Source: Siphonodentalium dalli
Taxonomy: Eukaryota; Mollusca; Scaphopoda; Gadilida; Siphonodentaliidae
Assembly (NCBI GenBank): GCA_032622095.1
Contig: CP136068.1
Span: 111,925,546-111,989,545, forward strand
Reading direction: 5' to 3'
DNA: 64,000 nt
Shown: one piece after another, positions 1-12,600 of the stretch
How the letters are laid out: every line of letters begins with the position of its first letter
How positions within the stretch are numbered: the first letter of the stretch is position 1
The notes under the pieces: generated by a model
Told to the model about the DNA's origin: nothing
The model's database searches: none
What the model saw: only the letters and a program-made list of their open reading frames with translations
Made by a program: the position numbers and the translations under genes

Positions 1-690
1 CTACATCAAAGAGTGGATCAGTTGCCTCGCTGAATATTGCTTTATAGTACTCCGCCCAAGCATTGACTACCTCAGTTTTACCTCTGAGAATGGTATTGTT
101 TTGTTTGAATAGAGGGAGACTTGTGTTACGACTTTTACGATCGTTTTTCAGCAAGCGGTAGAAAGTTGCTTGATCGAGCTCGGCCAAATTGTCCAGCTCA
201 GAGTGTTTGTCCCGTAAAAATTTACTGGCTTTTCGACGGTGTAAAGACCGGAAGTCTCGTTTAGCATGCTTGTAGTTTGCAAAGGAGGAGAATGAATCTC
301 CCCTAGGTCGACCCTCTTGGATCCAAATAGACCTTAACTTTTCCATATCTTTATGTAGAGTCTGAAGTTCGTCGTCCCAAAAGGGCTTCAAGTGCTTTTT
401 AAATTTCGATTTGGGGATGACTTCACGCGATGCACGAGTAAGAGCATTAACGATGTCGTCATAGAAATTATCTAAAGTGGAATGATTTGTAATGAGAAGC
501 TTGGGCAGATAAGCTGCCAGTTGCGACTGGTATGACTCTATGAGTCCCATGTTGTTGTTGACGAGTTTCCACCTTAGTTTTTCTGCCATTTTACTGATAT
601 TTGTGGACTTTGGGGCAGATTTTACATCAATAATATAAACGTTTAATGCACGAAACTGCGTTTGAACATTAACACCCACAGTATAAATTT
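1..690 (-). mobile_element. LINE ORF2 fragment, cut by the window edge
   Basis: The - strand stays open for about 230 codons, from a TAA near 693 to the left edge, and contains the peptide MAEKLRWKLVNNN around 590-552. The highly charged sequence (KPFWDDELQTLHKDMEKLRS, then NYKHAKRDFR) is typical of the linker between the endonuclease and reverse transcriptase of non-LTR retrotransposons. No RT catalytic motif is reached, because those would lie beyond position 1. It is a piece of an ORF2, 5'-truncated near 690. The family cannot be set from the linker alone. The uninterrupted frame suggests a fairly recent copy. It may sit in an upstream intron of the tetraspanin gene. Confidence 0.72.
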
Positions 691-1950
691 ATACACACAG
701 TAGGTAGCTTTATACATATAATGGGGTGTAAAGATGATATTTTAAAAATAGGTGTTATATACACAATAACATAAGCAATTAATGTATAAATATATGTTCA
801 TGCTTTGCGTTATTGATACACATGTATACTACCCTGATATTTTGAGCAGGTACATAATTATATAGGCACGGTGCATAAGGGCAGTTCGGGTTCAGAGAGG
901 GAGTGGGCAGTGGAGCGCACTACAAGCCATTGTGGCAGAAACAGTAAACCAGAAATAAAATGTTATCATCTCAAAGATGAATATTTGCATGTTTTGTAAT
1001 AATTAGCATTTTACGTGTTCAATTACTCAGCTTTCATAATATCGGTATAGGTATGTAATCCAAGGTCCCATCTACCCAATGATGAACATCATACAATAAT
1101 ACAGGACATCCTTTATCTTTCAATATTCCATTTAAAGCACCAGTATAATTAAATGAGCTGATGTTGGGATCGCGGCGATAATTGAATGTCAAATTTATAA
1201 CAATGAGAAATGATGGAAAATCTGTTATTTTTTCAGTGTAATAAGCGGCATCCACCCCATGATATTTTGTTATAAAAGAACAATTATTGAGTACATATTG
1301 AAATTAGGAGTCCACTTCCCTTGATTAATGCTCTATATATAGATTCGGTTTATGAGTTTAAAATCATTTTAGTGGTCATAATTTATCTTTAAACATGGAT
1401 TTGGAAAAGCAATTACATGACATTGGAAAAACCTGCTATCGCCGTTCAGACACACCCACCGATCAGACCTTGTATCGTGTCCTGGATTTTGTTCCTGCCA
1501 CCCCGTCCTCATACAACAATGGACATTTTACACCACATCCAGGTAGAAAGTTTTCTCATTGTTTGAGAGAAGTTTGGAGTTTGGGATGATATCCGGGAAG
1601 ATTTGAGAGGGCTGGCAGCCCTCTCATATAACCCACTTTTGGATGCTATGATTCGGCTGAAGAGCGTTTGTAGGGTTTGTGAGCTTGTAAGTAGATTACT
1701 ATCTGCCAATGCACAGTGGGTGTTTGCCTACTCTGCATGGGGTGGATGCCACTGCAGCAAGAAGCAAAGCCCCCCCCATTCCCAACCAAAATCTCATTGC
1801 TTGATATCCCAACCAATCGCTATATAGTGGGAGGTTTGTTGTTTTAGACCAACAGTTGTATACGTTACTAATAATTAGCCAAATTTTCCAAACTTGGGGG
1901 TGCAAATGGAATTTTAGTGAACCTTGAATTTAGGTCTGGTTCAATGGGGC
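691..1950. other. Intergenic or intronic, no supported gene
   Basis: AT-rich DNA with no recognised gene. A - strand ORF at 1034-1255 ends at a TGA and contains NLTFNYRRDPNISSF, which faintly recalls the YRRDSD(I/V) motif of alpha-1,3-fucosyltransferases (GT10). The frame is short, lacks flanking GT10 motifs and ends abruptly, so it is at best a decayed exon. A + strand ORF at 1395-1589 is not recognised. Confidence 0.3.
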
Positions 1951-2416
1951 TGGGTGAAGTTGGAAATTTCGAGGTGGACACCCCCAACGGAGACTCTCTA
2001 TAACCACGTCCCTGCTTAGGCGAGAAACGAGTGGAACTGAAGAATGAGTGTGAGTCAAGATATAGTAAGATAATGTGGAGAAAATGTGTATTATCTTTTA
2101 GTTTGAAATACTGTGTCTACTTATATTTTGTATTGAAATGGTTTAAACGGTCGTGGAGCTTCCATATTTTGTCTACGTAATTTGGAAGAAGGTACATGTA
2201 TAAGATAGGTTGAAGTTGGGTGGGTGAAGTTGGAAATTTCGAGGTGGACGCCCCCAACGGAGACTCTCTATAACCACGTCCCTGCTTAGGCGAGAAACGA
2301 GTGGAACTGAAGAATGAGTGTGAGTCAAGATATAGTAAGATAATGTGGAGAAAATGTGTATTATCTTTTAGTTTGAAATACTGTGTCTACTTATATTTTG
2401 TATTGAAATGGTTTAA
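1951..2416. repeat. Tandem duplication, ~270-bp period
   Basis: A segment starting TGGGTGAAGTTGGAAATTTC occurs at 1951 and again at 2221 with almost no differences. It runs through GAAATGGTTTAA at both 2145 and 2416. The first copy continues into ACGGTCGTGGAGCTTCC at 2148. In the second copy that continuation is found only at 6030, because a LINE (2417-6018) has been inserted there. The duplication therefore predates the LINE. Related pieces (GTTGGAAATT...CCACGTCCCTG) recur near 6420-6480, 45270-45330 and, more weakly, 38550. Confidence 0.85.
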
Positions 2417-3923
2417 TTCAGGGAGGCTTTCTACTCGCCACTCACCGTTAAGTACGAAAACCCATAGAATTTATAAGATACCTCAAGGATTAAGAATAAA
2501 TCTCCCTCTAATTCTTCTGGTCATATCAATGCTTTTGTTATGCTCCGGATCAGTACACAGCAACCCAGGGCCCAGCCCAAGCCATACAACTGTACACGAA
2601 GGCAACACATTAACAGTATTCCATTATAATGTACGGAGCATAAGACATAAACTGGAAAAGATAGCCGATATGATAAATGACTTCGATATCCTATGTTTCA
2701 CCGAAACTCACCTTGACCCCTCTTACCCCTCCGATAGACTAGAGATTGATAATTTCAGTCCCCCTATCCGACTTGATCGAGATTCCTACGGCGGTGGACT
2801 ATGCGTATACGTCTCCTCTCATCTGGTCTTCAAAAGGAGAAACGATTTAGAAACCGATACTTCTTCAATGCTTTGGTTTGACATTGTCTCAAAATCACAA
2901 CATATTTTGCTATGCTTATCGTATCGATCAGATCAATATTGCCGATCGAACTATTGGTATCTGCTAGATTTGTCCATATCTAAGGCACTAGATGTCTCCC
3001 AAAATATAATTCTACTTGGAGATTTTAACTCCAATCTACTATGCCCCACTTCCAAACTCAAAAATATTATTGATTTCTATACACGTAAGGACGTAATAAA
3101 AACCCCAACTAGAGTTACCACTAGAACCAGCACCCTACTCGATCCTATAATCGTGAGTAATAACTTGAGTGTCCGGGACGCTGACGTTCTAAATCTTGAA
3201 TTGTCTGATCATTACGCTGTTTACGCGACAATTTCATTTGATCAATTGCATGCGACCTCTTTCACAAGAACTATCTGGAACTATAAAAATGCAGATTTTC
3301 AAAAAGCGAATATCTTAATAAATGAGAGCAAATGGCATGAATTGCTGCAACCAGTAAATGACATAAACGATGCAGTAAGCTTATTTACCGAGATATTTAT
3401 TAAAATAATGGAACAATCAATCCCCAAAATGACAGTGACGATAAGGACAAAGGACAAATTCTGGTTTAATTCCGACATACGGAGAGAAATACGACGTCGC
3501 GATAGACTCAGATTAATAGCACTCAAACGAAATTCAGAGCACACTTGGAGAAAATACAAGAATATTAGAAATAAAGTTAACAACATGAAAAAGTATACAA
3601 AATCGCAATTCGAAACTAAACTTGAGGAGAAAATAAATGAAACCCCCACTCCCCGCGATTTCTGGCATATTATGAATTATCTACTTAACAAAAAGAAATC
3701 TACGAATACCCCACCTCTGTATAGCCCCAATGGCAACGTATCAATGGAAGGGAAATCATATGCAACCGATGATTATGAAAAAGCTATAGGTGTCTCAACG
3801 CAAGATTCATTTCTAATGCCACTATACAAGACGATGCCAAAAATCTCCCTTATTTCCCTCGTAGATCCAATAACATACTATCCGAAATCCCAATCACATA
3901 TCAAAGTATCGTGTGCGCTATAA
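2417..3923 (+). pseudogene. LINE ORF2 5' part: leader and endonuclease
   Basis: The open frame runs from 2301 to 3923, but codons before 2417 belong to the older tandem repeat and not to the element. After a hydrophobic stretch (LPLILLVISMLLLCSGS, about 2506-2556) comes VHSNPGP (NPGP at 2562-2573), a 2A-like or degenerate 2A motif. Endonuclease landmarks follow: FHYNVRS, FTETHLDP (catalytic Glu), LLGDFNSN, LDPIIVS and LSDHYAVYA. A basic linker then leads towards the RT. The reading frame shifts between about 3775 and 3825: the RT frame is already coding-like upstream of 3830, while this frame continues meaninglessly to its stop at 3921-3923. Confidence 0.85.
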
Positions 3924-5764
3924 AATCATTAAATTTAAATAAGGCGTATGGTCACGATAGCATCAGCCCAAAAATGTTGCATAGTACTGCCGAATATATC
4001 GCAATCCCCCTATTAATAATTTATAAAAAATCATTGGATCTTGGTAAGTTTCCAATGACCTGGAAAAAGGCAAACGTCATCCCTATCTTCAAAAAAGGCG
4101 ACCCAGCCGATTCCGCAAATTACCGTCCAATATCTCTCCTTCAGACATTAGGCAAAATCTTCGAAAAAGTGGTCATACAACATATTATGACATACTTCAC
4201 GGAAAATAATTTGTTATATAATCACCAGTCTGGCTTCCTCCCTGGCCATAGTACAACATACCAGTTAATAGAACTATATCACAACCTGTGCCATAGTCTC
4301 GACAACAGCCTCTATACAAGTGCAGTATTTTTTGATATATCAAAGGCATTCGAGAGAGTATGGCACAGGGGGCTGCTATATAAATTGGAACAATATGGAG
4401 TCTCTGGAAATCTCTTAGAATGGCTAAAAGATTATCTGTTCAATCGCAAACAAAGGGTCTTAGTGAACAAATCCTTCTCAAATTTTGAAGTTATCCCAGC
4501 GGGTGTCCCTCAAGGCTCAATTATTGGCCCTTTCCTATTTTTAGTTTACATAAACGACCTCCCTGATCACATTAATGCAACCACAAGAATGTACGCGGAC
4601 GATACTTGCCTTATGACTACCCATTATGACATCGATATCCTAACCAAGAACATGAACGATGACCTTGAAAGAGTCGCAGACTGGGCAAATAAATGGCTAC
4701 TTAAATTTAACCCAACGAAAACTAGGGCAATTTCCTTTTCCCTTACAAATAACAACGTGACCCCGAATTTAAAATTCTAACAAGAAAATGTATTATTTAC
4801 AAACTCACACAAACATCTTGGACTTGAAATACAATCGAATCTAAACTGGAACACTCATATAAATACAATAGCAAACAAAGCAACATCTCGTCTCTCACAA
4901 TTAAGAAGACTGAAGTACGACCTAGACCGAAAGTCGCTTGAAAAAATATACACAGCATATATATTACCAATTATAGACTATGCCGATGTAGTGTGGGGCA
5001 CAGCAACAGATTACTTATTAAAAAAGTTCGATGACATACACAAGGATGCTGCAAGAATAGTAACAGGATTAACGCGTTCCGTAGATATAAATCGTTTGTT
5101 TGACGAAGTAGGATGGTCAAGGCTTGAAATTCGACGAGAACTCCACGAGTTGCACACCATGTTAAAAATAATAAACAACCAAGTCCCCAATTACCTCACG
5201 CTCATGTTGCCACCCCGATCAAGACAAGTTGCCAGTAATCGATATGATATGCGCGAACCTGACAAATTCTATTCATACCGTTCGCATACAGAACATTTCA
5301 GAAACTCTTATTTACCTAAATGTACGTTATCTTGGAATAAACTACCAAAGCCTATTACAAATGTAAGTACTCTTCCTGAATTTAAGATGAATTTGAAATT
5401 AATTGACCCGCCCACGAAACCTCCCCAATTCTTTATTAATGGTCCAAGAAAACTAAGCATTTTACACTGCAGAATTCGCAACTATTGTAGTGAATTAAAA
5501 TCAGATATGTGCAACAATTTTATCTCTGATACCTCTAAATGCACATGTGGATACGAAGTCGAAGATGCCTTTCATTATTTCTTTGAGTGCCCCCTGTATG
5601 CTACCGAAAGATGCGAACTCTTCAATAAGATTGCAGCCCACCAATTTATAATATCTAACATTTCCTCCTTACTCACAGGGATATCATCAGAATCGAATCG
5701 ACGCAATGAAATTCTTTTCCATTTTGTTTATTCATACATTTCATCAACGAAACGTTTTAATTAG
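3776..5764 (+). pseudogene. LINE ORF2 3' part: reverse transcriptase
   Basis: Continues the same protein in another frame. RT blocks in order: NLNKAYGHDSIS, NYRPISLLQTLGKIFEK, FFDISKAFERVWH (motif A Asp), AGVPQGSIIGP (motif B) and MYADDTCLM (motif C, both catalytic Asp kept). A TAA at 4778-4780 interrupts the frame just after the thumb. Translation beyond it is open to 5764 with HKHLGLEIQSN, then PIIDYADVVWG, and a terminal CTCGYEVEDAFHYFFEC knuckle. The break pattern (one frameshift, one stop) suggests a young but dead copy. The homologous region of the - strand copy at 48921-50195 is similar but clearly from another subfamily. Confidence 0.87.
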
Positions 5765-6025
5765 GCCCCCTCCGCTAACAAATATAGGCGAGATCCTCCT
5801 TTGCGTTACAAATGTTGACTACCTCAGATGAAATTTCAAAAGCAGGATAGGACTGACAGCAATCACAACCACACCATACATCATCCTGTATATATGTTAT
5901 GTTCGTCATCTACTTTGTATTTGTTAAAATGTATATGGGAGAGGGGCGGATTTAAGTTGTTAAAACTTGTGCCCCGATCCCTTGTGTAATATTATATTAC
6001 AATAAAATATGTTTAAACAAATGGT

Positions 6026-6375
6026 TTAAACGGTCGTGGAGCTTCCATATTTTGTCTACGTAATTTGGAAGGAGGTACATGTATAAGATAGGTTGACAAA
6101 TAAACGAAAATATTGATATACCGGCTTCATATGCTCTGAAAAATGCTGTTCATGGTCACAAACACTTTCCAGCTATTTTAATTTTTCAACACATAAGTGA
6201 AATAAACGTTCTTCATTTCTGCCATATCAGGAATAAACTAACATGGAACGCTCTTTTCTGTTCCATGCCGTGCACATGGCTGTTTTTGTTTGGGACACAA
6301 GTATCATGTTAAAAGTTATTATCTTATGATTTTAATGCGCCTTTCTGTGGCATATGATACCCGTATAAAGATAGT
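6026..6375 (+). repeat. Dispersed repeat X, copy 1
   Basis: A repeat of about 350 bp beginning TTAAACGGTCGTGGAGCTTC and containing TTCATATGCTCTGAAAAA and a GGAACGCTCTTTTCTGTTCC palindrome. Other copies are at 29125-29450 (- strand) and 58348-58712 (+), with a short scrap at 27125-27180. There is no coding capacity; it is probably a non-autonomous element. The LINE at 2417-6018 landed at its left end. Confidence 0.75.
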
Positions 6376-6538
6376 ATTTCGTGAACAAACATAGGAGTTT
6401 GGTCTGGTGCATGGGGGCGGGTGCAGTTGGAAATTAAAGATAGACACCCCCTAACGGAGAACTTCGAGCCACGTCCCTGCACATCAGCTCCTGTGGATAC
6501 GACTGAATTTAAAATTGAATTGTTTTCTCTATTTTCAG

Positions 6539-6613
6539 TATGCACTACTTGTCCTCATAATTCTTATTGGCCAGGTCGCGCTTGTGGTGTTTTTCGCCTT
6601 AGTTAAAAATGAT
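6539..6613 (+). CDS. Tetraspanin exon A: TM3
   Basis: The acceptor ctattttcag precedes TAT and the donor GTGAGTAT follows GAT. The 25 codons read YALLVLIILIGQVALVVF then FALVKND, a tetraspanin third membrane segment. The usual acidic residue near its middle is Gln here. A shared dispersed repeat (GTTGGAAAT...CCACGTCCCTG) lies directly upstream at 6420-6480. Confidence 0.88.
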
Positions 6614-9600
6614 GTGAGTATATTATATTGAATTAATATCAATCGTAGGCTATATTCAATTCCTGCACAGTACAATAAAGTCACGGCAATGACCAGTGTG
6701 TACTAGATGTTCGACATTTACGTGTGTATTATATAGAGATGTAATTTAAGGTCAATTTATAGCGAGGAGCAATCCCCAAGAGTCACTCCATATACATGTA
6801 CTGTAAATCGCTAAAATCCTCAGATTGCTGACTTCGGTAATAATGTTATAGAAAACTAATAATTATGTCTGCACAAATTGGTCATATGTTCTACGCGTTA
6901 ACCTTATATACGTTGTATTTTGGCCTTTTTAATGAAATTGCTTCGTTTTCTTTGTATATTATTGTTCAAAAATAGCGAATTTCAAATCGATTTCAGACCA
7001 TGATCGTGACCGTGGTTTTGTTCGTTTTTTCACAGCTCTCAAATAATTTGCGCACAGCAATGGATGAACAGATGTCATCATACAAATACGACATTACAGA
7101 TGGGAAAACGGATGACATAAGCAGTGCATACAATTTCATGTTCGAAACGGTAAGAGCACGTGATGTATTAATGATGGTCGTTTGGCATACAGCATCTTCT
7201 TGCTTCCTTTCCAGTCATATATTCGGGGTAGCGATATTACGTTTCAACTGGTATATCCGCAAATTATGACATAGTTTTACTTAAAAAGCCCCATCCGTGG
7301 CCATGATTAAGCTATTTAAAAAAACTAATTTATTCATGTCATTATCCACTCTTCTGCAGACTGCTCGCTCCCTTTGCAGCCATAGATGTAGACGCCAAGT
7401 CACAAAGTGTCGGCGCACACAATCCTGGTTCTCCCCGATTAACCCGGCTGAAGGGTAATTCGGAAACAATCGGGGCAGTGTGCGCCCAACAATCGAGCCG
7501 ATTTTGTCTAACTAAAGAAACTAAACACTCAACATGCATTTTCTTTGACACAAAGCGTGTTTTGTGAATAATATCGTATTCATATCATCATGATGCTATA
7601 CTATTAGTATATTCTTGAGGAAATTATCATAACTTGTTATTTCTAAATTATAACCTACAACGAAGACCTCCCGTCACTTTAAGTTATTGGAAGTACTATT
7701 TCGGCGCAAAATCACTCATTTATATATTTATATTATTAGAGTTACCTCTCTTCCATAAGCATACTTCGGATTGATTTGAGATATTATTTCTGTACGCGTA
7801 TAACCAGCCGCATGAATAACGGCGGATGCGACTGCCGCCGCGATCCGCGTGCTTGCATTCTCTTTGTTCGTTGATGAACAACGGAGAGTTAACACCTTTA
7901 AATATATATACCTATGTTGTTATGTAAGACAATGTTATAGTCTTAATCATCGGGTGCTAAATTTATGTCAATGTGTCCACATTTAAAGTATTTTGAGCAA
8001 AGTGTTGTGAGAATCGTGAGATTGGACAACATATTGGAAGATTCATACCAAAAGATAGGTTGGTATTACATCCAGTAATTAGTGGGGAATTTATTTTTGC
8101 CAACGAATCGCGTATTTTCCTATTTTGGTAACAATCTTGAACTGAAATGGATATCAACCAGATATCTTCCACCATATAGTAGGGTACCAGATGAGAAATG
8201 TTCAAAAGTTTCAAGAGATTGAGGTATACCACTTAGACATTTCCAATCCAAATGTGGAGCGGCGCATTTCGAGAACCTGGGAGTGGAGTTTGGTCAGGTT
8301 AAAGGGAGCACGGTTGGAAAATTCAAGGTGGGCAGCCTTAAAGGAAACCATATGGCAACACCCCTGTACATGTATGTTATTGTCGAATTCCCATTATGTT
8401 ACAGTATGTAAAAATACAAAATCCGGTTAGTAAACGGTCATCATCCCAAACATTTTACATTAATCTTATTGTTGTTCAAACATGCCCATGTGTTACTACA
8501 GATACAATGTTGCGGTGTCAGTAACTACATGGATTTGCATAATTCAACGTGGTACACAGATCAACAGTCCCCGAAGCAAGTTTTCCCCACGGCTTGTTGT
8601 GCTCATGCTGCTGATGGTTATAACAATTGTAGCGCCACAGGTGGGCTCAACTATAAAGACCAGGTACGTACTTTAAGGACTTTGTTAACCCAATTTTCCC
8701 CAAAATTGATGGAGCCAAATAAAGGTTCATGTTCACTTTTGTTAGTAATCACAGTAACCAAACACATGAATGCAACATTTTAAGAGCATTATTAATGTTG
8801 GAATATGTTAGACATACTAAATGTGAAATTTATAGAGGTTTTTAAAATCTATTTTTTCGAACCCAAAATCAATAAACACAAAGTCCATATCAAAGAAAAA
8901 AATATGGCAATGTCTACTGAACACTGTGAAGAATGATGAACAATAAAATAATATTCATATTTATCAAGCATTCTTTGATCAAATTACTAAGAACCAGTTG
9001 TTTACAAATAATTGAGTAAGTTACCTGACATCGCTTGTAGTGAGCTGGCAGTTAAATGTTAATATATGAGGGCAGTGGTGTGTTGTGAATCTCTTGACAA
9101 AAGAAATGTGTAATCCCCAATCTGGTGTACCCCATAGCCCAGAAACTAGGTCACCAATCATCCTGAGTCAGGATAAAGTACAGCACTGGCTGGTCATAAA
9201 CAGACATAATCGCTGTAGGCTTGAGTGAACATTATCTTGACCCATCAAATTCAGTTCCCAAATAGGTTTGCTTAGCAATGAAATCTACAATTTGTAAACA
9301 ACTGCTTCCAAGCCAAAAATCTTAATAAAACTGAACAAATGTGAGTATATCTTTATTGTTCATCATTCTTCACAGTGTTCAGTACACATACCCATATTTT
9401 TTTCTTAGATATGACCTTTGTGTTTGTTGATTTTGGGTTCGAAAAAATAAATTTTAAAAACTTCTATAAATTTCACATTTTGAATTTCTAACATAATTTA
9501 CCATTAATTATACTCTTAAAATGTAGCATCCATGGGTTTGGTTACTGTGGTTAGTAATAAAAGTGAACATAAACCTTTATTTTGAACAACATTAAATTTG

Positions 9601-12600
9601 GGGAAAATTGGGTTAGCAAAGTCCTATCAAGTTGTTCTCCAATATTTGTCTGGTTTTTTTTGGGTGGCCAATGTATCACCAGCGGAATAATTATGTCTGT
9701 ATTATAATTATATGACATTTAACCCTTTTGGTGGCGGGAGCTCCGCTGCGCAACATTAAAGACCCTGTGGTATCCTCGCATATATAAGAGAATGCATTGG
9801 TCTAGCATTTGTTTTATCATTTTTATCAATTTTTCTTACTTTATTTGACAATTTGTTTAATAATTTTTTACCATTCCTTCTTACATTCGATAACAATGTT
9901 TATCATTGTTTCATATATTTATAATTTTGATCATTTTTTCTTACATTATTTAACAATTTTATAATTTTGTATCATTTTTTATTACATTCTTTAACATTTT
10001 TTATAATTTTTCCCATTTTTTCTTACATTCTTTAACAATTATAACAAATAATAGAAAGTTTGTTCTATGCTGGTCGCCTCGCATATATAAGAGACTGCAA
10101 TGGCACAGGGTTTTCGCAAAAATTCAGGAAGCTCCGGTCATGAAAGGGTTAACACAAGCTATGTTATCTTTGTATCGGCAGAGAGATAGAGGACCCAATT
10201 GAGATTCTACATCAATTGGGAGTGTGTAAATACTGGCGCAAGAATATTCATTGTTTCAGTGTATCTTTACTCTATAGTTTATGCGTATTGTGTCTGCCTC
10301 ATCTTTCTGTTATCTTTGTTATCGCATTAAAAACAAACTCGCAATAACTGCGCACACTCGCATTTGCCATGCATGCTTTTAAAGACATTTTGATATAGAA
10401 AGCTACAATATGCCAGAAACCAAAAGCAAACATAGCCATAAAATGAAATTGTACCTCATACACTCTTAAACTTTTGGCTTTTTGAAATTGGTTTTGACAT
10501 TTGTCCCATATATGTAACCAAATTAGGTTTTGATCAAAACCAAATACCAACTACCAATTGGTTTTGATCAAAACCAAAACTGGTTTTATATATGAAACCA
10601 ATTTTGGTTTTGATTAAAACCAATTTTGGTTTTGATTAAACATTTCAAAACCAATTTTGGTTGATCAAAAACAAATTTGGGTTTGATCAACCAAAATTGG
10701 CTGAGTATTTGGTTTTGATCAAAACCTAAATTGGTTTTGAACATTGTCCCATATATGTAACCAGATTAGGTTTTGATCAAAACCAAATATCAACTACCAT
10801 TTGGTTTTGACCAAAACCAAAACTGGTTTTATATATAACTACGTGTATAGCAGAATCGATGTAGTTCCACAAGAAGCGATGATATCGAAATTAGCCTGTA
10901 AATATAGCATGAACTTATCTCGCAATAATCAACCATACAGGTAACATAAGGCAATGTTTTAGTAACACCGTTACATGTGGAACTACCGGAATTGTATTTC
11001 CCATGTCGTTAGCTTTGGTAAATATGCATTCCATATGCATGTTGCCATTCATATTCTGGCATGATATATATTTATTTTTTTTGGACAATTCCTACAAACA
11101 ATACCGTGCAAACTTGCCAGTGTATGCACGCACCCTTAGCGCGTGAGCATAGGCCGTTCAATCGAAAATTATCAGGCAGAATATTGGGTAGTTTTCATGG
11201 TATAATGTCCATATTGTACACATCATATTTCAGATAAATAATGCTCATTTCAGCTAATGTTATTGAAATATATATATGTGAACAAACAAAACACATATAA
11301 GAAATGACTGTAGTTTTGTGTGCTCTATTGCATTTGGAGACACGAAGCTATGACCGCTGGACCACATTAGTTCCAGATCATTCAAGGACACAGCCTACAT
11401 CATTCATTACTTAATTGCAGCCTAGTCTTTTGTGGTAAACTTTATACGAATATTCAGTATAATACTTATGGCCGAATTTATGTTAATGCACGCATGTATA
11501 AATAACATTTAATTACATTATTTTCACTATTGTTATATAGAACAAGTAACAAATCAATAAATCAATAACATTCAATCAAAACGGTATGTAAAGAGTGTGT
11601 ATTCATTCTCTCTTGGGGAAAATGTATTGACAGAACACAATGGGCATATGAATCGAGATTCTTTTGATCGAATGACTTGCAGATGTCACAAGGATATATT
11701 TCACGAAAGCAGAGATTAAATCATGTTCAAGACCGCAGACATTCCCATTCTGTTTTGAACTGGAGGTAGACACCATGCATCAGCTACCAAACATATTATC
11801 AGCAAACATATTATCATCAATAATATTATCAGCAAACATTATCAGCAATAATATTATCTTGAAACAATAAGTAAATTTAAAAAATCCAAAGAATCATGAC
11901 CAAAAAATAAAGATTCACGTCCACATAAATTTGGAGATAGTTTATACTAACTAAATTCTCCTATTCAGTTATAAAGGTATACATTGGAACGGTATAGTAT
12001 TCATATGGAGGGGTTTTCGGGAAAAGTAAGCAGGTGACAGACAGACGAACATATAATACACACGCAGAAGGATTTCTAATAATTGGTGAGAAATGTTCAC
12101 ACAATAAGTTCAGTCGTTTGTTGAACTTAATATCTGAACATTTCCTAAGGGACCTACTCGTCAATGAGCATTTAGTATAGAAAGTGTTAAAGCACATACA
12201 GTACCAGTCAGAAGAAATTGTATATTAAGGCGCGCCTTTATTGCGATATTGAGCGCGCTTAATTTCCAACAAGGCGCGATTATAGCGCAATACCAAAAAT
12301 CTGTCGCGCTTGTTATTGTGACATTGAATGCAAAATATTGCGATACTAAACGCGCTAAATTTCATACAGACCCGATAGTGTTATATTTATATTAGATAAA
12401 TACTGTGCATATAGTGTTCATATAGTGTACATATAGCATTTACAACTATAATGAAAAACAAATCAAAAACATTGTCTCTATTTATGCAATAAACAATATA
12501 GAAGAAGCAATAGTGTGATTTAAATGTCACAATTGTGAGCGCAAGATGTCGCGATATCAAGTGCGAAATATTGCTATATTAAGCGCAAAATATTGCAATA

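Larger units (their letters stand above)
2417..6018 (+). mobile_element. CR1/jockey-like LINE, full ORF2 but broken
   Basis: A non-LTR retrotransposon of about 3.6 kb, flanked by the 11-bp direct repeat AAATGGTTTAA at 2406-2416 and 6019-6029 (target-site duplication). It encodes in order a hydrophobic leader ending in NPGP, an APE-type endonuclease, a reverse transcriptase with YADD at 4592-4603, and a C-terminal CxC...H...C knuckle near 5540-5590. The 3' UTR (5765-6018) has a GGGAGAGGGGCGGA block and ends AATAAAATATGTTTAAACAA. Related 3' ends occur at 36280-36360 and, inverted, at 48921-49020. One frameshift (about 3775-3825) and one in-frame stop (4778-4780) disable it. The NYRPISLL motif and knuckle fit CR1/L2/jockey-like clades. 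I cannot choose between them. Confidence 0.9.

Noticed and set aside
2301-2416. N-terminal 39 codons of the LINE ORF
   Set aside because: This sequence also occurs at 2031-2146 outside the element and lies left of the target duplication, so it is host repeat.
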